DNA from: Rugosimonospora acidiphila
Lineage (GTDB): Bacteria > Actinomycetota > Actinomycetes > Mycobacteriales > Micromonosporaceae
Reading direction: 5' to 3'
DNA: 64,000 bases
Assembly: GCF_039543385.1 (NCBI RefSeq)
Contig: NZ_BAABJQ010000015.1
Span: forward strand, 152,239-216,238
Part shown: positions 17,812 through 28,734 of the stretch, in pieces
Numbering within the stretch: the stretch's first letter is position 1
Layout: every line of letters begins with the position of its first letter
Made by a program: the position numbers and the translations under genes
Notes under the pieces: generated by a model
Seen by the model: the letters and a program-made list of their open reading frames with translations, nothing else
Database searches by the model: none
What the model was told of the DNA's origin: nothing

Positions 17812-19335
17812 GTGACCACCTATGCCGCGCCCGGACAGTCCGACTCCCCGGTACGCTACCAATCCCGGTACGACCACTGGATCAACGGCGAATTCGTCGC
17901 GCCCGCCCTGGGCCGCTACTTCGAGAACCCGACACCGGTCACCGGTCAGACCTTCTGCGAGATCGCCCGGGGCACCGCCGAGGACGTGGAGAAGGCGCTG
18001 GACGCCGCGCACGGCGCCGCGCCGGCCTGGGGCCGCACCTCGGTGGCGGAACGCGCGAACATCCTCAACAAGATCGCCGACCGGATCGAAGCCAACCTGG
18101 AAAACCTCGCCGTGGCCGAGACCTGGGAGAACGGCAAGCCGATCCGGGAGACCCTGGCCGCCGACATCCCGCTCGCGGTGGACCACTTCCGGTACTTCGC
18201 CGGCGCGATCCGCGCCCAGGAGGGCTCGATCAGCGAGATCGACGAGGACACCGTCGCGTACCACTTCCACGAACCGCTCGGCGTGGTAGCGCAGATCATC
18301 CCGTGGAACTTCCCCATCCTCATGGCCACCTGGAAACTCGCCCCCGCCCTGGCCGCCGGTAACGCCGTGGTCCTCAAGCCCGCCGAGCAGACCCCGGCGT
18401 CCATCCACTACCTGATGGACCTCATTTCGGACCTGCTACCGCCGGGCGTCGTCAACATCGTCAACGGATTCGGCATCGAGGCCGGCAAACCCCTGGCGGC
18501 GAGCGCCCGGGTGGCCAAGGTGGCGTTCACCGGGGAGACCACCACCGGCCGGCTGATCATGCAGTACGCCAGCGAGAACATCAAACCGGTGACCCTGGAG
18601 CTGGGCGGCAAGAGCCCGAACATCTTCTTCGACGACGTATCCACCGCTCACGACGAGTTCTTCGACAAGGCACTCGAGGGCTTCACCATGTTCGCGCTCA
18701 ACCAGGGTGAGGTGTGCACCTGCCCGTCGCGGGCGCTGATCCAGCAGGGCCACTACCGCGACTTCCTCGACGCCGCCGTCGAACGTACCCAGAAAATCGT
18801 GCAGGGCAACCCGCTGGACAGCGCCACGATGGTCGGCGCCCAGGCATCCAACGACCAGTTGGAAAAGATCCTGTCCTACCTGGACATCGGCCGGCAGGAA
18901 GGCGCCAAGGTCCTCACCGGCGGCGAACGCGCCCAGCTCGACGGTGGGCTGTCCGACGGGTATTACGTGCAGCCGACAATCTTCGAGGGCAGCAACTCGA
19001 TGCGCGTCTTCCAGGAAGAGATCTTCGGCCCGGTGGTGTCCGTGGCGGCGTTCAGCGACTTCGACGACGCCATCAAGACCGCCAACGACACTCTGTACGG
19101 GCTGGGCGCCGGCGTGTGGACCCGCGACACCAACACCGCCTACCGGGCCGGTCGCGCCATTCAGGCCGGGCGGGTGTGGACCAACTGCTACCACGCGTAC
19201 CCGGCGCACGCCGCCTTCGGCGGGTACAAGGGCTCCGGCATCGGTCGGGAGAACCACCGGATGATGCTCGATCACTACCAGCAGACCAAGAACCTTCTGG
19301 TCAGCTACAGCCCGCGGGCCGTCGGACTGTTCTAG
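17812..19335 (+). CDS. Aldehyde dehydrogenase (acetaldehyde dehydrogenase ExaC/AcoD type)
   Basis: 507 residues, family size. The NAD(P)-dependent ALDH signatures are present: WNFPILMATWKLAPALAAGN, FTGETTTGRL, general-base Glu in TLELGGKSPN and nucleophile Cys in NQGEVCTCPSR. The Cys-Thr-Cys context and the WTNCYHAYPAHAAFGGYKGSG end are typical of the acetaldehyde-dehydrogenase group. GTG 17812 follows GGAGGTG. It is followed after 12 bp by a DUF779 gene and preceded by the GAF regulator, a conserved trio linked to alcohol or aldehyde catabolism. Confidence 0.92.
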   Translation: MTTYAAPGQSDSPVRYQSRYDHWINGEFVAPALGRYFENPTPVTGQTFCEIARGTAEDVEKALDAAHGAAPAWGRTSVAERANILNKIADRIEANLENLAVAETWENGKPIRETLAADIPLAVDHFRYFAGAIRAQEGSISEIDEDTVAYHFHEPLGVVAQIIPWNFPILMATWKLAPALAAGNAVVLKPAEQTPASIHYLMDLISDLLPPGVVNIVNGFGIEAGKPLAASARVAKVAFTGETTTGRLIMQYASENIKPVTLELGGKSPNIFFDDVSTAHDEFFDKALEGFTMFALNQGEVCTCPSRALIQQGHYRDFLDAAVERTQKIVQGNPLDSATMVGAQASNDQLEKILSYLDIGRQEGAKVLTGGERAQLDGGLSDGYYVQPTIFEGSNSMRVFQEEIFGPVVSVAAFSDFDDAIKTANDTLYGLGAGVWTRDTNTAYRAGRAIQAGRVWTNCYHAYPAHAAFGGYKGSGIGRENHRMMLDHYQQTKNLLVSYSPRAVGLF

Positions 19336-19347
19336 GCCGGCGCCGTC

Positions 19348-19722
19348 ATGACATCCCGTGTAGCCATCACTCCCGCGGCGGCCGAGGTCATCCGGTCGCT
19401 GCGGGGTGCCCACGGCCCGCTGATGTTCCACCAGTCCGGCGGGTGCTGCGACGGCAGCTCACCCATGTGCTACCCGCAGGGCGAATTCCGCACCGGCTCC
19501 TCCGACGTGCTGCTCGCCGAGCTGGCCATCGACGGGGTGGACGAGCCCGTCACCTTCTGGATGGGTGCGGCCCAGTTCGAACGCTGGCGCCACACCCACC
19601 TCACCGTCGACGTGGTTCCCGGACGCGGCAGCGGATTCTCCCTGGAGGCCCCCGAGGGCGTCCGGTTCCTCATCCGCTCCCGGCTGCTGACTCCCGAAGA
19701 GCAGGCCGACCTCGACTCGTGA
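19348..19722 (+). CDS. DUF779 domain protein
   Basis: 124 residues. The family signature FHQSGGCCDGSSPMCYP (about 30-47) is clear, with two adjacent Cys and a third downstream that could bind a metal. DUF779 genes are repeatedly found directly after acetaldehyde dehydrogenases, as here, but no biochemical function is established. It probably forms an operon with the dehydrogenase, and the operon ends at the hairpin at 19768. Confidence 0.88.
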   Translation: MTSRVAITPAAAEVIRSLRGAHGPLMFHQSGGCCDGSSPMCYPQGEFRTGSSDVLLAELAIDGVDEPVTFWMGAAQFERWRHTHLTVDVVPGRGSGFSLEAPEGVRFLIRSRLLTPEEQADLDS

Positions 19723-19767
19723 GTCAGACCGACCCTGATGCCTGAGCAGGCGTATCGCCACGAACCG

Positions 19768-19799
19768 TGCCGCCGGCGTTTGCCCTGACGCCGGCGGCA
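19768..19799 (+). terminator. Strong hairpin after the DUF779 gene
   Basis: TGCCGCCGGCGT (19768-19779) and ACGCCGGCGGCA (19788-19799) form a perfect 12-bp stem with an 8-nt loop, 45 bp after the stop. It is followed by GGGTTTA rather than a long T tract. It is a likely intrinsic-type terminator of the aldehyde dehydrogenase operon. Confidence 0.7.
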
Positions 19800-19941
19800 G
19801 GGTTTAGCGTGGCCCGCGCCAGGCAAGCGCGGGCGGTCGGCCGCTCGTCGACGAATGGCGCGGGCCGGACGAGGCGCGGGCTCACCCGATGCGATCGGGC
19901 CGGCGCACCCCGATCAGACAGAGGCGAGCCAAGGGAGCGGA

Positions 19942-20838
19942 GTGAAGTTCGCGATCAGCTACAGCAGCCCGTATCAGGGAGTCGACCCCGACAAGCTCGT
20001 GGCCTACGCACAGCATGCCGAGAGTTGCGGCTTCGAGGCGCTGTACCTTCCCGAGCACATCGTGCTCTATCCCGGCGCGACGTTCGGGGCCGGCGAACTG
20101 CCGCCGACGCTGCCGTACGCCGATCCCCTCGACTCCCTGAGCTTCGTGGCCGCCGCTACGCACCGGATCCTGCTGGGCACGGGCGTGCTGCTGTTGCCCT
20201 ACCACCATCCCGTGATCCTGGCCAAGCGCCTGGCCACCATCGACGTGCTGTCCAGGGGACGGATGCGCCTGCTGACCGTCGGGCTGGGCACTCTCCCGGG
20301 TCAGGCCCGCGCCGTGGGCGTCGATTTCAGCACCCGCGGTCGCCGTGCCGACGAAGCGATCGACGTGCTGCGGCTGCTCTGGGCCGGCGGCGAGGCCGGG
20401 GTGAGCTTCCATGGCGAATTCTTCTCCTTCGATGACCTGTGCAGCTTCCCGAAGCCGTACGGCACGGCCGCGCTACCGATCCACATTGGTGGGTCGAGCC
20501 GGGCGGCCGCGCGCCGCGCCGGGAAACGCGGTGACGGCTACTTTCCCGGCGGCGCGCTGACACCCGACGAACGGGCGGCCCAGCTCGATCTCGCCCGATC
20601 AACCGCCCTCGACGCCGGGCGCGATCCCCAGGCTCTGGAGTACACGCGGTGGGGGTCGATGGAGCTGACGCGGGAACACGTCGAGGCGCTCGCCGCCCAG
20701 GGCGTGACCCGGATCGTCGTGGCGGCCGCGTCCACGGAGCCCGACGAACAGCGCGATGAGATGTCCGCGTTCGCCCAACGACTCGGCATCCCCGCCCCAG
20801 CCGCAATTCCCGCCCCTAGCCGCAATCCCCGCCCCTAG
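19942..20838 (+). CDS. LLM-class flavin/F420-dependent oxidoreductase
   Basis: 298 residues starting at GTG after AAGGGAGCGG. It has a luciferase-like TIM-barrel: LVAYAQHAESCGFEALYLPEHIVL, then PLDSLSFVAAATHRILLGTGVLLLPYHHPVILAKRLATIDVLSRGR, and IHIGGSSRAAARRAGKRGDGYFPG, the phosphate-binding region. Actinobacterial enzymes of this subgroup normally use F420. The substrate is unknown. The last 16 codons lie in an imperfect 19-bp tandem repeat that includes the stop codon, so the tail is recent and non-conserved. Confidence 0.82.
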   Translation: MKFAISYSSPYQGVDPDKLVAYAQHAESCGFEALYLPEHIVLYPGATFGAGELPPTLPYADPLDSLSFVAAATHRILLGTGVLLLPYHHPVILAKRLATIDVLSRGRMRLLTVGLGTLPGQARAVGVDFSTRGRRADEAIDVLRLLWAGGEAGVSFHGEFFSFDDLCSFPKPYGTAALPIHIGGSSRAAARRAGKRGDGYFPGGALTPDERAAQLDLARSTALDAGRDPQALEYTRWGSMELTREHVEALAAQGVTRIVVAAASTEPDEQRDEMSAFAQRLGIPAPAAIPAPSRNPRP

Positions 20839-20845
20839 CCGCGAG
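20790..20845. repeat. Three imperfect 19-bp direct repeats across the LLM stop codon
   Basis: Unit CCCCGCCCCTAGCCGCAAT. Copy 1 (20790-20807) lacks one T, copy 2 is 20808-20826, and copy 3 (20827-20845) contains the in-frame TAG stop. The one-base difference between copies moves the TAG out of frame in the earlier units, so copy number alters the C-terminal tail of the protein. Confidence 0.75.
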
Positions 20846-20877
20846 GGGGTCCGGGTGGCGCGACGGGCGACCTGTCG

Positions 20878-22014
20878 CTAACCGACGATCCCGGCCAGTC
20901 GCTCGATCGTCTCCGCCGGCGCCGGCATGGCCGAGATCTCGCCGGCGATCCTGCCGGCCGTCGCCCTGGCCTGGGCGTCCGCCAACAGACCCTGGATCTG
21001 CTCCGCGATCGTCTCCGGACTGTGCTGGTCGGGCAGGACCTGCCGGGCGACGCCCGCCCCGACGAGCAGCTGCGCGTTGGAGAACTGGTCCGCGCCCAGT
21101 GGCAGCATGAGCTGCGCAAGCCCCTGCGCCAACGCGCCGAGGAGCGTACCGCTGCCGCCGTGGTGTACGACGAGATCGACGTGCTTGAGCAGGTCGGCCT
21201 GCGGTACCCACTGTTGCACCGTGACATTGTCCGGAAGCTCGCCGAGGTCCGCGATCCGCACCGCTCGGCTGGTCGCCACGAGCGCGTCAACCGGCAGTTC
21301 GGCGAGCGCGTCGATCATGTGCCGGAGCAACCCCGCCTGCGCGAAGGCCGTACCCAGGGTCAGGTAGACCAGCGGCCGGCTCCGGTCGCGGGCCAGCACG
21401 GCGGGCGGGAGGGAGCCCGGCGGGTTCCAGGCGATCGGCCGGGTCGGGAGGTGCTGGACCTCCTGGGCGAACCCCGGCAGTTGCAGGGACGGCGGGCAGA
21501 TGTCGATGTACGGTTCGTCGAGCGTCCGGGGGTCGGTGATTTCGACGCCGAACTCGGCCGCCACGGCGGTCAGCGCGGGGAACATCAGATCCCACAGCGG
21601 GCCTTCCGGCACCCGACCGAGCCCCATCACCGCCGACGGCATGCCGGCCATCCGGGCCACGATCCCCGCACCCGAGTTCCCGACCTCGTGGATCATCAGG
21701 TCGAACTTCCGTTCCCGCAGTACCGGCTGCAGGTCGGCGATGACCCGCTTGGGCAGTACCTGCGCGAACGCCTCCACCGCGACGTCGGCCTCGCCGGCCG
21801 GCGGAGCCGTCAACCCGGCCAGCACCGTGCCGAAGGCCGCCTCGACGGTGAGGCCCGCCGCGACGGCCTCGAGACCCGCCTCGGCCAGCACCGGATGGAA
21901 CTGCGAATCCGTCGCCACCACTACCTCGTGCCCGCTGTCCCGGGCGGCCACGGCGAGTGGAACGATGGGGTAAAGATGCCCGTAGGCACCCGTGGCGGCG
22001 AAAATGATACGCAC
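20878..22014 (-). CDS. Macrolide-type (MGT/UGT, GT1) glycosyltransferase
   Basis: 378 residues, GT-B fold. The N-terminal acceptor domain starts IIFAATGAYGHLYPIVPLA. The C-terminal nucleotide-sugar motif is VQQWVPQADLLKHVDLVVHHGGSGTLLGALAQGLAQLMLPLGADQFSNA (key residues W, Q, H, GGSGT, D/N-Q), diagnostic of natural-product and macrolide glycosyltransferases. GTG 22014 is chosen because the fold begins there, with AAGG about 8 nt upstream. It follows the MFS gene on the same strand (149-bp gap). It could inactivate an antibiotic by glycosylation or belong to a small biosynthetic set. No other biosynthetic gene is nearby, which favours resistance or modification. Confidence 0.85.
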   Translation of the reverse strand: MRIIFAATGAYGHLYPIVPLAVAARDSGHEVVVATDSQFHPVLAEAGLEAVAAGLTVEAAFGTVLAGLTAPPAGEADVAVEAFAQVLPKRVIADLQPVLRERKFDLMIHEVGNSGAGIVARMAGMPSAVMGLGRVPEGPLWDLMFPALTAVAAEFGVEITDPRTLDEPYIDICPPSLQLPGFAQEVQHLPTRPIAWNPPGSLPPAVLARDRSRPLVYLTLGTAFAQAGLLRHMIDALAELPVDALVATSRAVRIADLGELPDNVTVQQWVPQADLLKHVDLVVHHGGSGTLLGALAQGLAQLMLPLGADQFSNAQLLVGAGVARQVLPDQHSPETIAEQIQGLLADAQARATAGRIAGEISAMPAPAETIERLAGIVG

Positions 22015-22163
22015 GGTCGCCTTGTCCCTTTCCGCTGAACGTTCATCGGTACACAGCACAAACGTGACCGCGGCGCGCACCGGTTCAACCGGCCCGGTGC
22101 GAGGTATGTCATGTCGGGCCCGCCACGACCGGTTACCCGGCATTCACCACCCGAACCGCTGGG

Positions 22164-23351
22164 TCACGCGTTGACGCCCGGCCCGGTCGCCGGGCGAATC
22201 CGGGCCAGAAGAAGCAGCGATACCGCGATGAGTGCGGAGCCGGTGAAGGCAAGCGTCGGCGGCGCGGCGACCAGCAGTTCGCGGGAGCCGAGGAAGGCCC
22301 CGCCCGCGATACCGACGTTGAACGCCGCGTTGACCACGGCCGGCGCCGCGTCGAGCGCGTCGGGAGGCACGGCACGCAGCGCGACGGTCTGGATCAGCGT
22401 GGGCAGCGTGCCGAAGGTCAGGCCCCAGACCACCATCACCGTGAGCGCTGGTACGCCGCGCGTGGCACCCAACACGAGGAGGCTGACCGCGGTGAGCGTC
22501 GCGGCGGCGAGCAGCGCCGGCAGTGGTCGCCGGTCCGCGACGGCACCGGCGGCCAGTACGCCCAACACGCCCGCGCAGCCGTAGCCGAGCAGCGCGATGC
22601 TGATCTGGCGCGGCCCGACCCCGGACTCCCGCAGCAGCGGCGTGAGATAGGTGAACGGCGTGTAGTGGCCGAGCGTGAGCACGACGATGGCGAGGCTGAC
22701 CGGCAGCGCCCGCCGGGTGCGCAGCGCGCCGAGTACCGGAGGCCGCCGTACCGGCTCGGCGCCTCGCGGCTCGGCCGGAAGGACGACCGCCATGAGCGCG
22801 GCGAGTACCAGCATGGCCACCGCGCAGCCCGCGAAGGCCCAGCGCCACCCGACCGCGGCACCGACGGCGGTGGCCGCCGGGACGCCGAGGGCCAGGGCCA
22901 ACGCCACGCCGGAACCGACGACCGCGACCGCCCGACCGTGCCTGGCCGGGGCGAGTTGGACCGCCACGACGAAAATGACGGAGAAGAAGCCCGCGTGCGC
23001 GAGACCCCCGAGCAGCCGGGCGCACAACGCGACCCAGTACGCGCCGGCGAAGGCCAGCACGGCGTTGCTGGCCGCGTAGCCGAGCAGCAGTGCGCAGAGC
23101 ACCGATCGCGCCGGCCACCGCCGGACCAGCGCGGCCAGCGGCACCGAGCAGACCGCGACGACGATCGCGTAGACCGACACGAGTAGTCCGGTGCGGGAGG
23201 CGTCGATGTGCAGGCCGGCGCCGATCTCGTTGAGCAGCCCGACCGGAAGCACCTCGGTGGTGACCGCGACGAAGGCCGCCGCCGCCAGCGCCGACAACGC
23301 CGCGAGCGGGAGGCGCCGCACGTCTCGCGGCGTAACCGAGGCGTCTGTCAT
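22164..23351 (-). CDS. MFS efflux transporter (DHA1-like)
   Basis: 395 residues with about 12 hydrophobic segments. Early motifs read FVAVTTEVLPVGLLNEIGAGLHI, typical of the AraJ/chloramphenicol-resistance-like DHA1 group. The antiporter motif C region is GSGVALALALGVPAATAVG. ATG 23351 is preferred, with GGGGGTGA upstream. It probably exports a drug or metabolite by proton antiport. A TetR gene ends 38 bp upstream on the same strand and a glycosyltransferase follows, so all three may be co-transcribed. Confidence 0.85.
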   Translation of the reverse strand: MTDASVTPRDVRRLPLAALSALAAAAFVAVTTEVLPVGLLNEIGAGLHIDASRTGLLVSVYAIVVAVCSVPLAALVRRWPARSVLCALLLGYAASNAVLAFAGAYWVALCARLLGGLAHAGFFSVIFVVAVQLAPARHGRAVAVVGSGVALALALGVPAATAVGAAVGWRWAFAGCAVAMLVLAALMAVVLPAEPRGAEPVRRPPVLGALRTRRALPVSLAIVVLTLGHYTPFTYLTPLLRESGVGPRQISIALLGYGCAGVLGVLAAGAVADRRPLPALLAAATLTAVSLLVLGATRGVPALTVMVVWGLTFGTLPTLIQTVALRAVPPDALDAAPAVVNAAFNVGIAGGAFLGSRELLVAAPPTLAFTGSALIAVSLLLLARIRPATGPGVNA

Positions 23352-23388
23352 CCGGAACGTCACCCCCTGCTCGTCGAGCGCACCGACG

Positions 23389-23949
23389 CTACTCGTAGAA
23401 CGAGATGAACTCCTCCATCGCGCGGTCCACCCCGGCCCGGTCGCCGGTGGCGAGCAGGTCGAGCAGCAGACCCCGCACGGTCGCCACGCCGAGCCGGGCG
23501 CGCGCCCGGGTCGTCTGCGGGTCCAGCCCGTGCCGGGCCCCGACCTGCGCGGCCTTGTCCAGCCAGGGCTCGACGACGCCCTCCAGCAGCGGTTCGGTGC
23601 CCGGACGGCCCTGCAGTGCCCGGCCGTACATCTCGAAGAACAACCGCTCGTGCGGCCAGCGGGACGGATCGGAGACGTCGCGCCACAGCAGGCGCATGAC
23701 GTCGGCGAGGCTGTCCGCCTCGTTCGCGCGCAACGCGTCGAGCGTCTCCCGCTGCCGCGCCTCGACCGCCCGGACCACCTCGACCAGCAGCCCCTCTTTC
23801 GAGCCGAAGTGGTAGATGAGCATCCGGTGGCTGGTGCCGATGGCGGCGGCCAGCGAGCGGAGGCTGGTGTCCGCCAGGCCGTGCTGGGCCACGTGATCGA
23901 TGGTCGCGGCCAGCAACTGGTCTCGCGCGCTGGTGTCTTCCCCGGTCAA
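23389..23949 (-). CDS. TetR-family regulator of the MFS operon
   Basis: 186 residues. The HTH is HVAQHGLADTSLRSLAAAIGTSHRMLIYHFGSKEGLL (about 18-55). The start is TTG at 23949, supported by GGAGGAGG about 8 nt upstream. There is no ATG or GTG closer to the domain edge. It is first in a TetR-MFS-glycosyltransferase series and most likely represses it until a drug-like ligand binds. Confidence 0.85.
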   Translation of the reverse strand: MTGEDTSARDQLLAATIDHVAQHGLADTSLRSLAAAIGTSHRMLIYHFGSKEGLLVEVVRAVEARQRETLDALRANEADSLADVMRLLWRDVSDPSRWPHERLFFEMYGRALQGRPGTEPLLEGVVEPWLDKAAQVGARHGLDPQTTRARARLGVATVRGLLLDLLATGDRAGVDRAMEEFISFYE

Positions 23950-24037
23950 AACCGCCCCTCCTCCGCGGATGGGATGATACCGCCGGGGGTACCGGCGCGG
24001 CGGCGGGTTGCCTGGTCAGCCAGCGCGTACGCATGAC

Positions 24038-24073
24038 GTTGGCCCGCCGACGGTGCGCCACCGGCGGGCCAAC
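24038..24073 (-). terminator. Hairpin downstream of sdhCAB
   Basis: GTTGGCCCGCCG (24038-24049) pairs perfectly with CGGCGGGCCAAC (24062-24073), 12 bp, and the 12-nt loop can pair further internally. It lies 100 bp after the sdhB stop and before the TetR start, so it can insulate the two operons. Confidence 0.6.
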
Positions 24074-24172
24074 GCCACGAATGCCGCCCGTTCGCGGATC
24101 CGGCCGGGTAACCCACCGGCGCCGTACGGCGCGTGCGCGATGGCGCCCACGGCCGGATCCACGAGCTGGGCC

Positions 24173-24912
24173 TCAGCGCTTGCGCAGCGCCTTGCGGTAG
24201 TCGCTGTTCAGCCGGCCGATCAGGGTGAGCGGGATGCCCTTCGGGCAGACCGTGGTGCACTCCCCCGCGTTGGTGCAGCCGCCGAAGCCCGCGTCGTCCT
24301 GAGCCCCGATCATGTTCAGCACGCGGCTGTCGCGTTCCGGCTGGCCCTGCGGCAGGAGGCCGAGATGCCCCACCTTGGCCGCGGTGAACAGCATCGCCGA
24401 GCCGTTCGGGCAGGCGGCGACGCAGGCTCCGCAGCCGATGCAGGTGGCCGCCTCGAACGCCGCGTCGGCGTCCGGCTTGGGTACCGGCGCCGCGTGAGCC
24501 TCCGGAGCCGCACCGGTCGGGGCGGTGACGTAGCCACCGGCCTGGATGATGCGGTCGAACGCGCTGCGGTTCACGACCAGGTCCTTGACGACCGGGAAGG
24601 CGGCCGCCCGCCACGGTTCGACGTCGATCGTCTCACCGTCGGAGAAGTGCCTCATGTGGAGCTGGCACGTGGTGGTCGCCCGTTCGGGGCCGTGCGCGAC
24701 ACCGTTGATCATCATGCCGCACATTCCACAGATGCCCTCGCGGCAGTCGTGGTCGAACGCGATCGGCTCCTCGCCGTTGAGGATGAGCTTCTCGTTGAGG
24801 ACGTCGAGCATCTCCAGGAAGCTCGCGTCGGCGGAGATGTCCTCGACGGTGTAGGTGACCATGCGGCCCGCGTCGTCCGGACCTTTCTGGCGCCAGACGC
24901 GCAGCTTGAGGT

Positions 24913-24916
<4 letters not shown>
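24173..24916 (-). CDS. sdhB: Succinate dehydrogenase/fumarate reductase iron-sulfur subunit
   Basis: 247 residues. All cluster ligands are visible: [2Fe-2S] in CREGICGMCG plus a later Cys (TTTCQL), [4Fe-4S] in CIGCGACVAACP, and [3Fe-4S] in CTNAGECTTVCPKGIP. It carries electrons from the flavoprotein to the quinone-reducing membrane subunit. The ATG overlaps the sdhA stop by 4 bp (ATGA). It is the last gene of sdhCAB, and the class B (five-helix cytochrome b) type fits the single membrane subunit. Confidence 0.95.
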
Positions 24917-26844
<1,928 letters not shown>

Positions 26845-26846
26845 GA

Positions 26847-27560
26847 TCAATTCACCAATCCCGTGATGACGGCGAACGGCACCGACAGGAAACCGACCAC
26901 CAGTACGACGGAGAGAACCAGCGCGGTGGCGCGGGCGATGCGTTCGCCGCGCGCGGTGCGCTGGCCGAGGGTGCGGACCGCGCTGAAGATCCCGTGCCGC
27001 AGGTGGAAGCCCACGGCCACGATGGACAGCGCGTAGAACAGCGTCACGTACCAGCGGTGCGGCGCGAAGTCGGCGACCACGTTCGCGTACGGGCGCCCGG
27101 GTGCGCCGACCGGGTTCAGCGTTCCGGTGCTCAGGTCGAGGATGTGGAAGATGACGAACAGCACGACGATCACGCCGCCCCAGCGCATGGTGCGCGCGGC
27201 GTAGCTGCCCTGGACCTTGGGACGGTGCTCGTACCGCACGGGTCGCGCCCGCCGCGCCCGGCGCGCGAGGATCGCCGCCGAGACGATGTGCCCGATGACC
27301 GCCACGGTCAGCACGGTCCGCTGGATCCACAGGTACCACTGCCCGGGCAGGAGCGGCTCGCCGATGGTGCGCAGCCAGTGCGCGTAGTGGTCGAACGGGG
27401 TCGCGCCGAAGAAAATCTTCAGATTGCCGGCCATGTGCGCGTACAGGAACAGAATTAGCAGGATCCCGGTTGTCGCCATCAGGATCTTGAGTCCCACGCT
27501 GCTGCCCGCCCGCACGCCCGTTGGGGCCTTTTGGGGTCGGATTCGGGTGTCTACCGCCAC
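26847..27560 (-). CDS. sdhC: Succinate dehydrogenase cytochrome b subunit (class B)
   Basis: 237 residues with five hydrophobic helices (about 25-47, 78-100, 122-143, 168-188, 208-230) and several helix-located His residues (for example AHMAGN, GHIVSA, IFHILD, GFHLRHG) suitable for two b hemes. This single large anchor is typical of the B. subtilis/actinobacterial class, with no sdhD. GTG 27560 is first in the operon and lies 71 bp from a divergent LysR gene. The ribosome binding site is weak. Confidence 0.92.
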   Translation of the reverse strand: MAVDTRIRPQKAPTGVRAGSSVGLKILMATTGILLILFLYAHMAGNLKIFFGATPFDHYAHWLRTIGEPLLPGQWYLWIQRTVLTVAVIGHIVSAAILARRARRARPVRYEHRPKVQGSYAARTMRWGGVIVVLFVIFHILDLSTGTLNPVGAPGRPYANVVADFAPHRWYVTLFYALSIVAVGFHLRHGIFSAVRTLGQRTARGERIARATALVLSVVLVVGFLSVPFAVITGLVN

Positions 27561-27590
27561 TTCTCGAACGGTAGGGAGCGGGCGTTGATT

Positions 27591-27625
27591 CGTCTAATGC
27601 ATGATCGGTAGGTAAGTGATAGACG
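27591..27625. promoter_or_regulatory. sdhC-lysR divergent control region
   Basis: The 71-bp spacer contains GTCTA near its left side and TAGAC near its right side as a long inverted pair, with the palindrome ATGCAT and an AT-rich centre between them. This is the expected place for a LysR operator. The exact bases bound cannot be set by eye. Confidence 0.35.
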
Positions 27626-27631
27626 GAGGCT

Positions 27632-28552
27632 ATGGAAATGCAGCTTCAGCAGTTGCGATACTTCTTAGCAGTGGCGGAAACACGACATTTCACCCGGGCG
27701 GCGGAGCTTCTCAGCGTGAGTCAACCCACTTTGAGTAAGCAGGTTCACACCCTCGAAACGGCGTTAGGTGCGCCACTATTCGAGCGAATCAGGGGCGCGG
27801 TCACCCTCACCGCGGCCGGAGCGGCGCTGCTGCCCTTCGCGCAGCGCATGGTGGCCGACGCGGACGTCGCCCGCGACGAGATCCGCAACCTCGTCGGACT
27901 GCGCCAGGGTGCGGTGCGGCTCGGCGCCACCCCGAGCCTCTGCTCGTCGCTGGTCCCGGAGGTGCTGCGGCGCTTCCGGGCGGCGCATCCGGACATCGCC
28001 CTCAACGTGACCGAGGGCAGCTCACCGGATCTCATCGCCGGGCTGCTCGCGCACAGCCTCGACCTGGCCCTCATCGTCGCGCCCGAGCACGGCGTCGACC
28101 CGGAACTCGCGGCCTCGCCGCTGCTGCGGGAGAACCTCGTGGTCGCGTCGGTCGCGGCCGGGCCGCCGCCCTCCGAGCACGCCCAGCTCGCCCTCGGCGA
28201 GCTCGAGCACCTGCCGCTGGTGATGTTCCGGGCGGGCTACGACCTGCGGGACGTCACGCTCGAGGCGTGCCGCCGGGCCGGCTTCACCCCCCGGTTCGCC
28301 GTCGAAGGCGGCGAGATGGATGCCGTGCTGGCATTCGTCGAGGCGGGGCTCGGCGTCGCGGTCGTGCCCGGCATGGTGCTGGCCAACCGGCCACTGCTGC
28401 GGGGCACGCCGCTCGCTCCGCCGGGCATGCGGCGTACGGTCGCGCTCGCTCACCGCCGTCGCGCGGTGCTGCCGCACGCCGCCGAGGCCCTCCGCGTGAC
28501 GTTGTTGGACCACCTTGGCGACGCGCTGCCCGCCGGCGTCCAGGTGCTGTGA
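27632..28552 (+). CDS. LysR-family regulator divergent from sdhCAB
   Basis: 306 residues. The N-terminal HTH (LRYFLAVAETRHFTRAAELLSVSQPTLSKQVHTLE) and a complete effector domain are present. ATG 27632 has GGAGG 6 nt upstream; the second ATG two codons later is an alternative. Codon use at the start is more AT-rich than in the neighbours. Its position next to the succinate dehydrogenase operon is seen in other actinobacteria and implies control of it, perhaps by a C4-dicarboxylate. The effector is not predictable. Confidence 0.9.
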   Translation: MEMQLQQLRYFLAVAETRHFTRAAELLSVSQPTLSKQVHTLETALGAPLFERIRGAVTLTAAGAALLPFAQRMVADADVARDEIRNLVGLRQGAVRLGATPSLCSSLVPEVLRRFRAAHPDIALNVTEGSSPDLIAGLLAHSLDLALIVAPEHGVDPELAASPLLRENLVVASVAAGPPPSEHAQLALGELEHLPLVMFRAGYDLRDVTLEACRRAGFTPRFAVEGGEMDAVLAFVEAGLGVAVVPGMVLANRPLLRGTPLAPPGMRRTVALAHRRRAVLPHAAEALRVTLLDHLGDALPAGVQVL

Positions 28553-28734
28553 CGACCATTGACGGTGAACGCGCCTTGCGTTTCTCACGGTGTCGTTTCA
28601 CGGGGCGAGTGTCATTCACGAAATACATGAATTGATTTCCCTGTTTGAGGATGGCCGGCCCCGGCACACCCATTGAGCGTCGATACGAACGGTCCTCGAG
28701 GTGTGACCGGCCGCCGGGTCGGGTATTAATGGCC

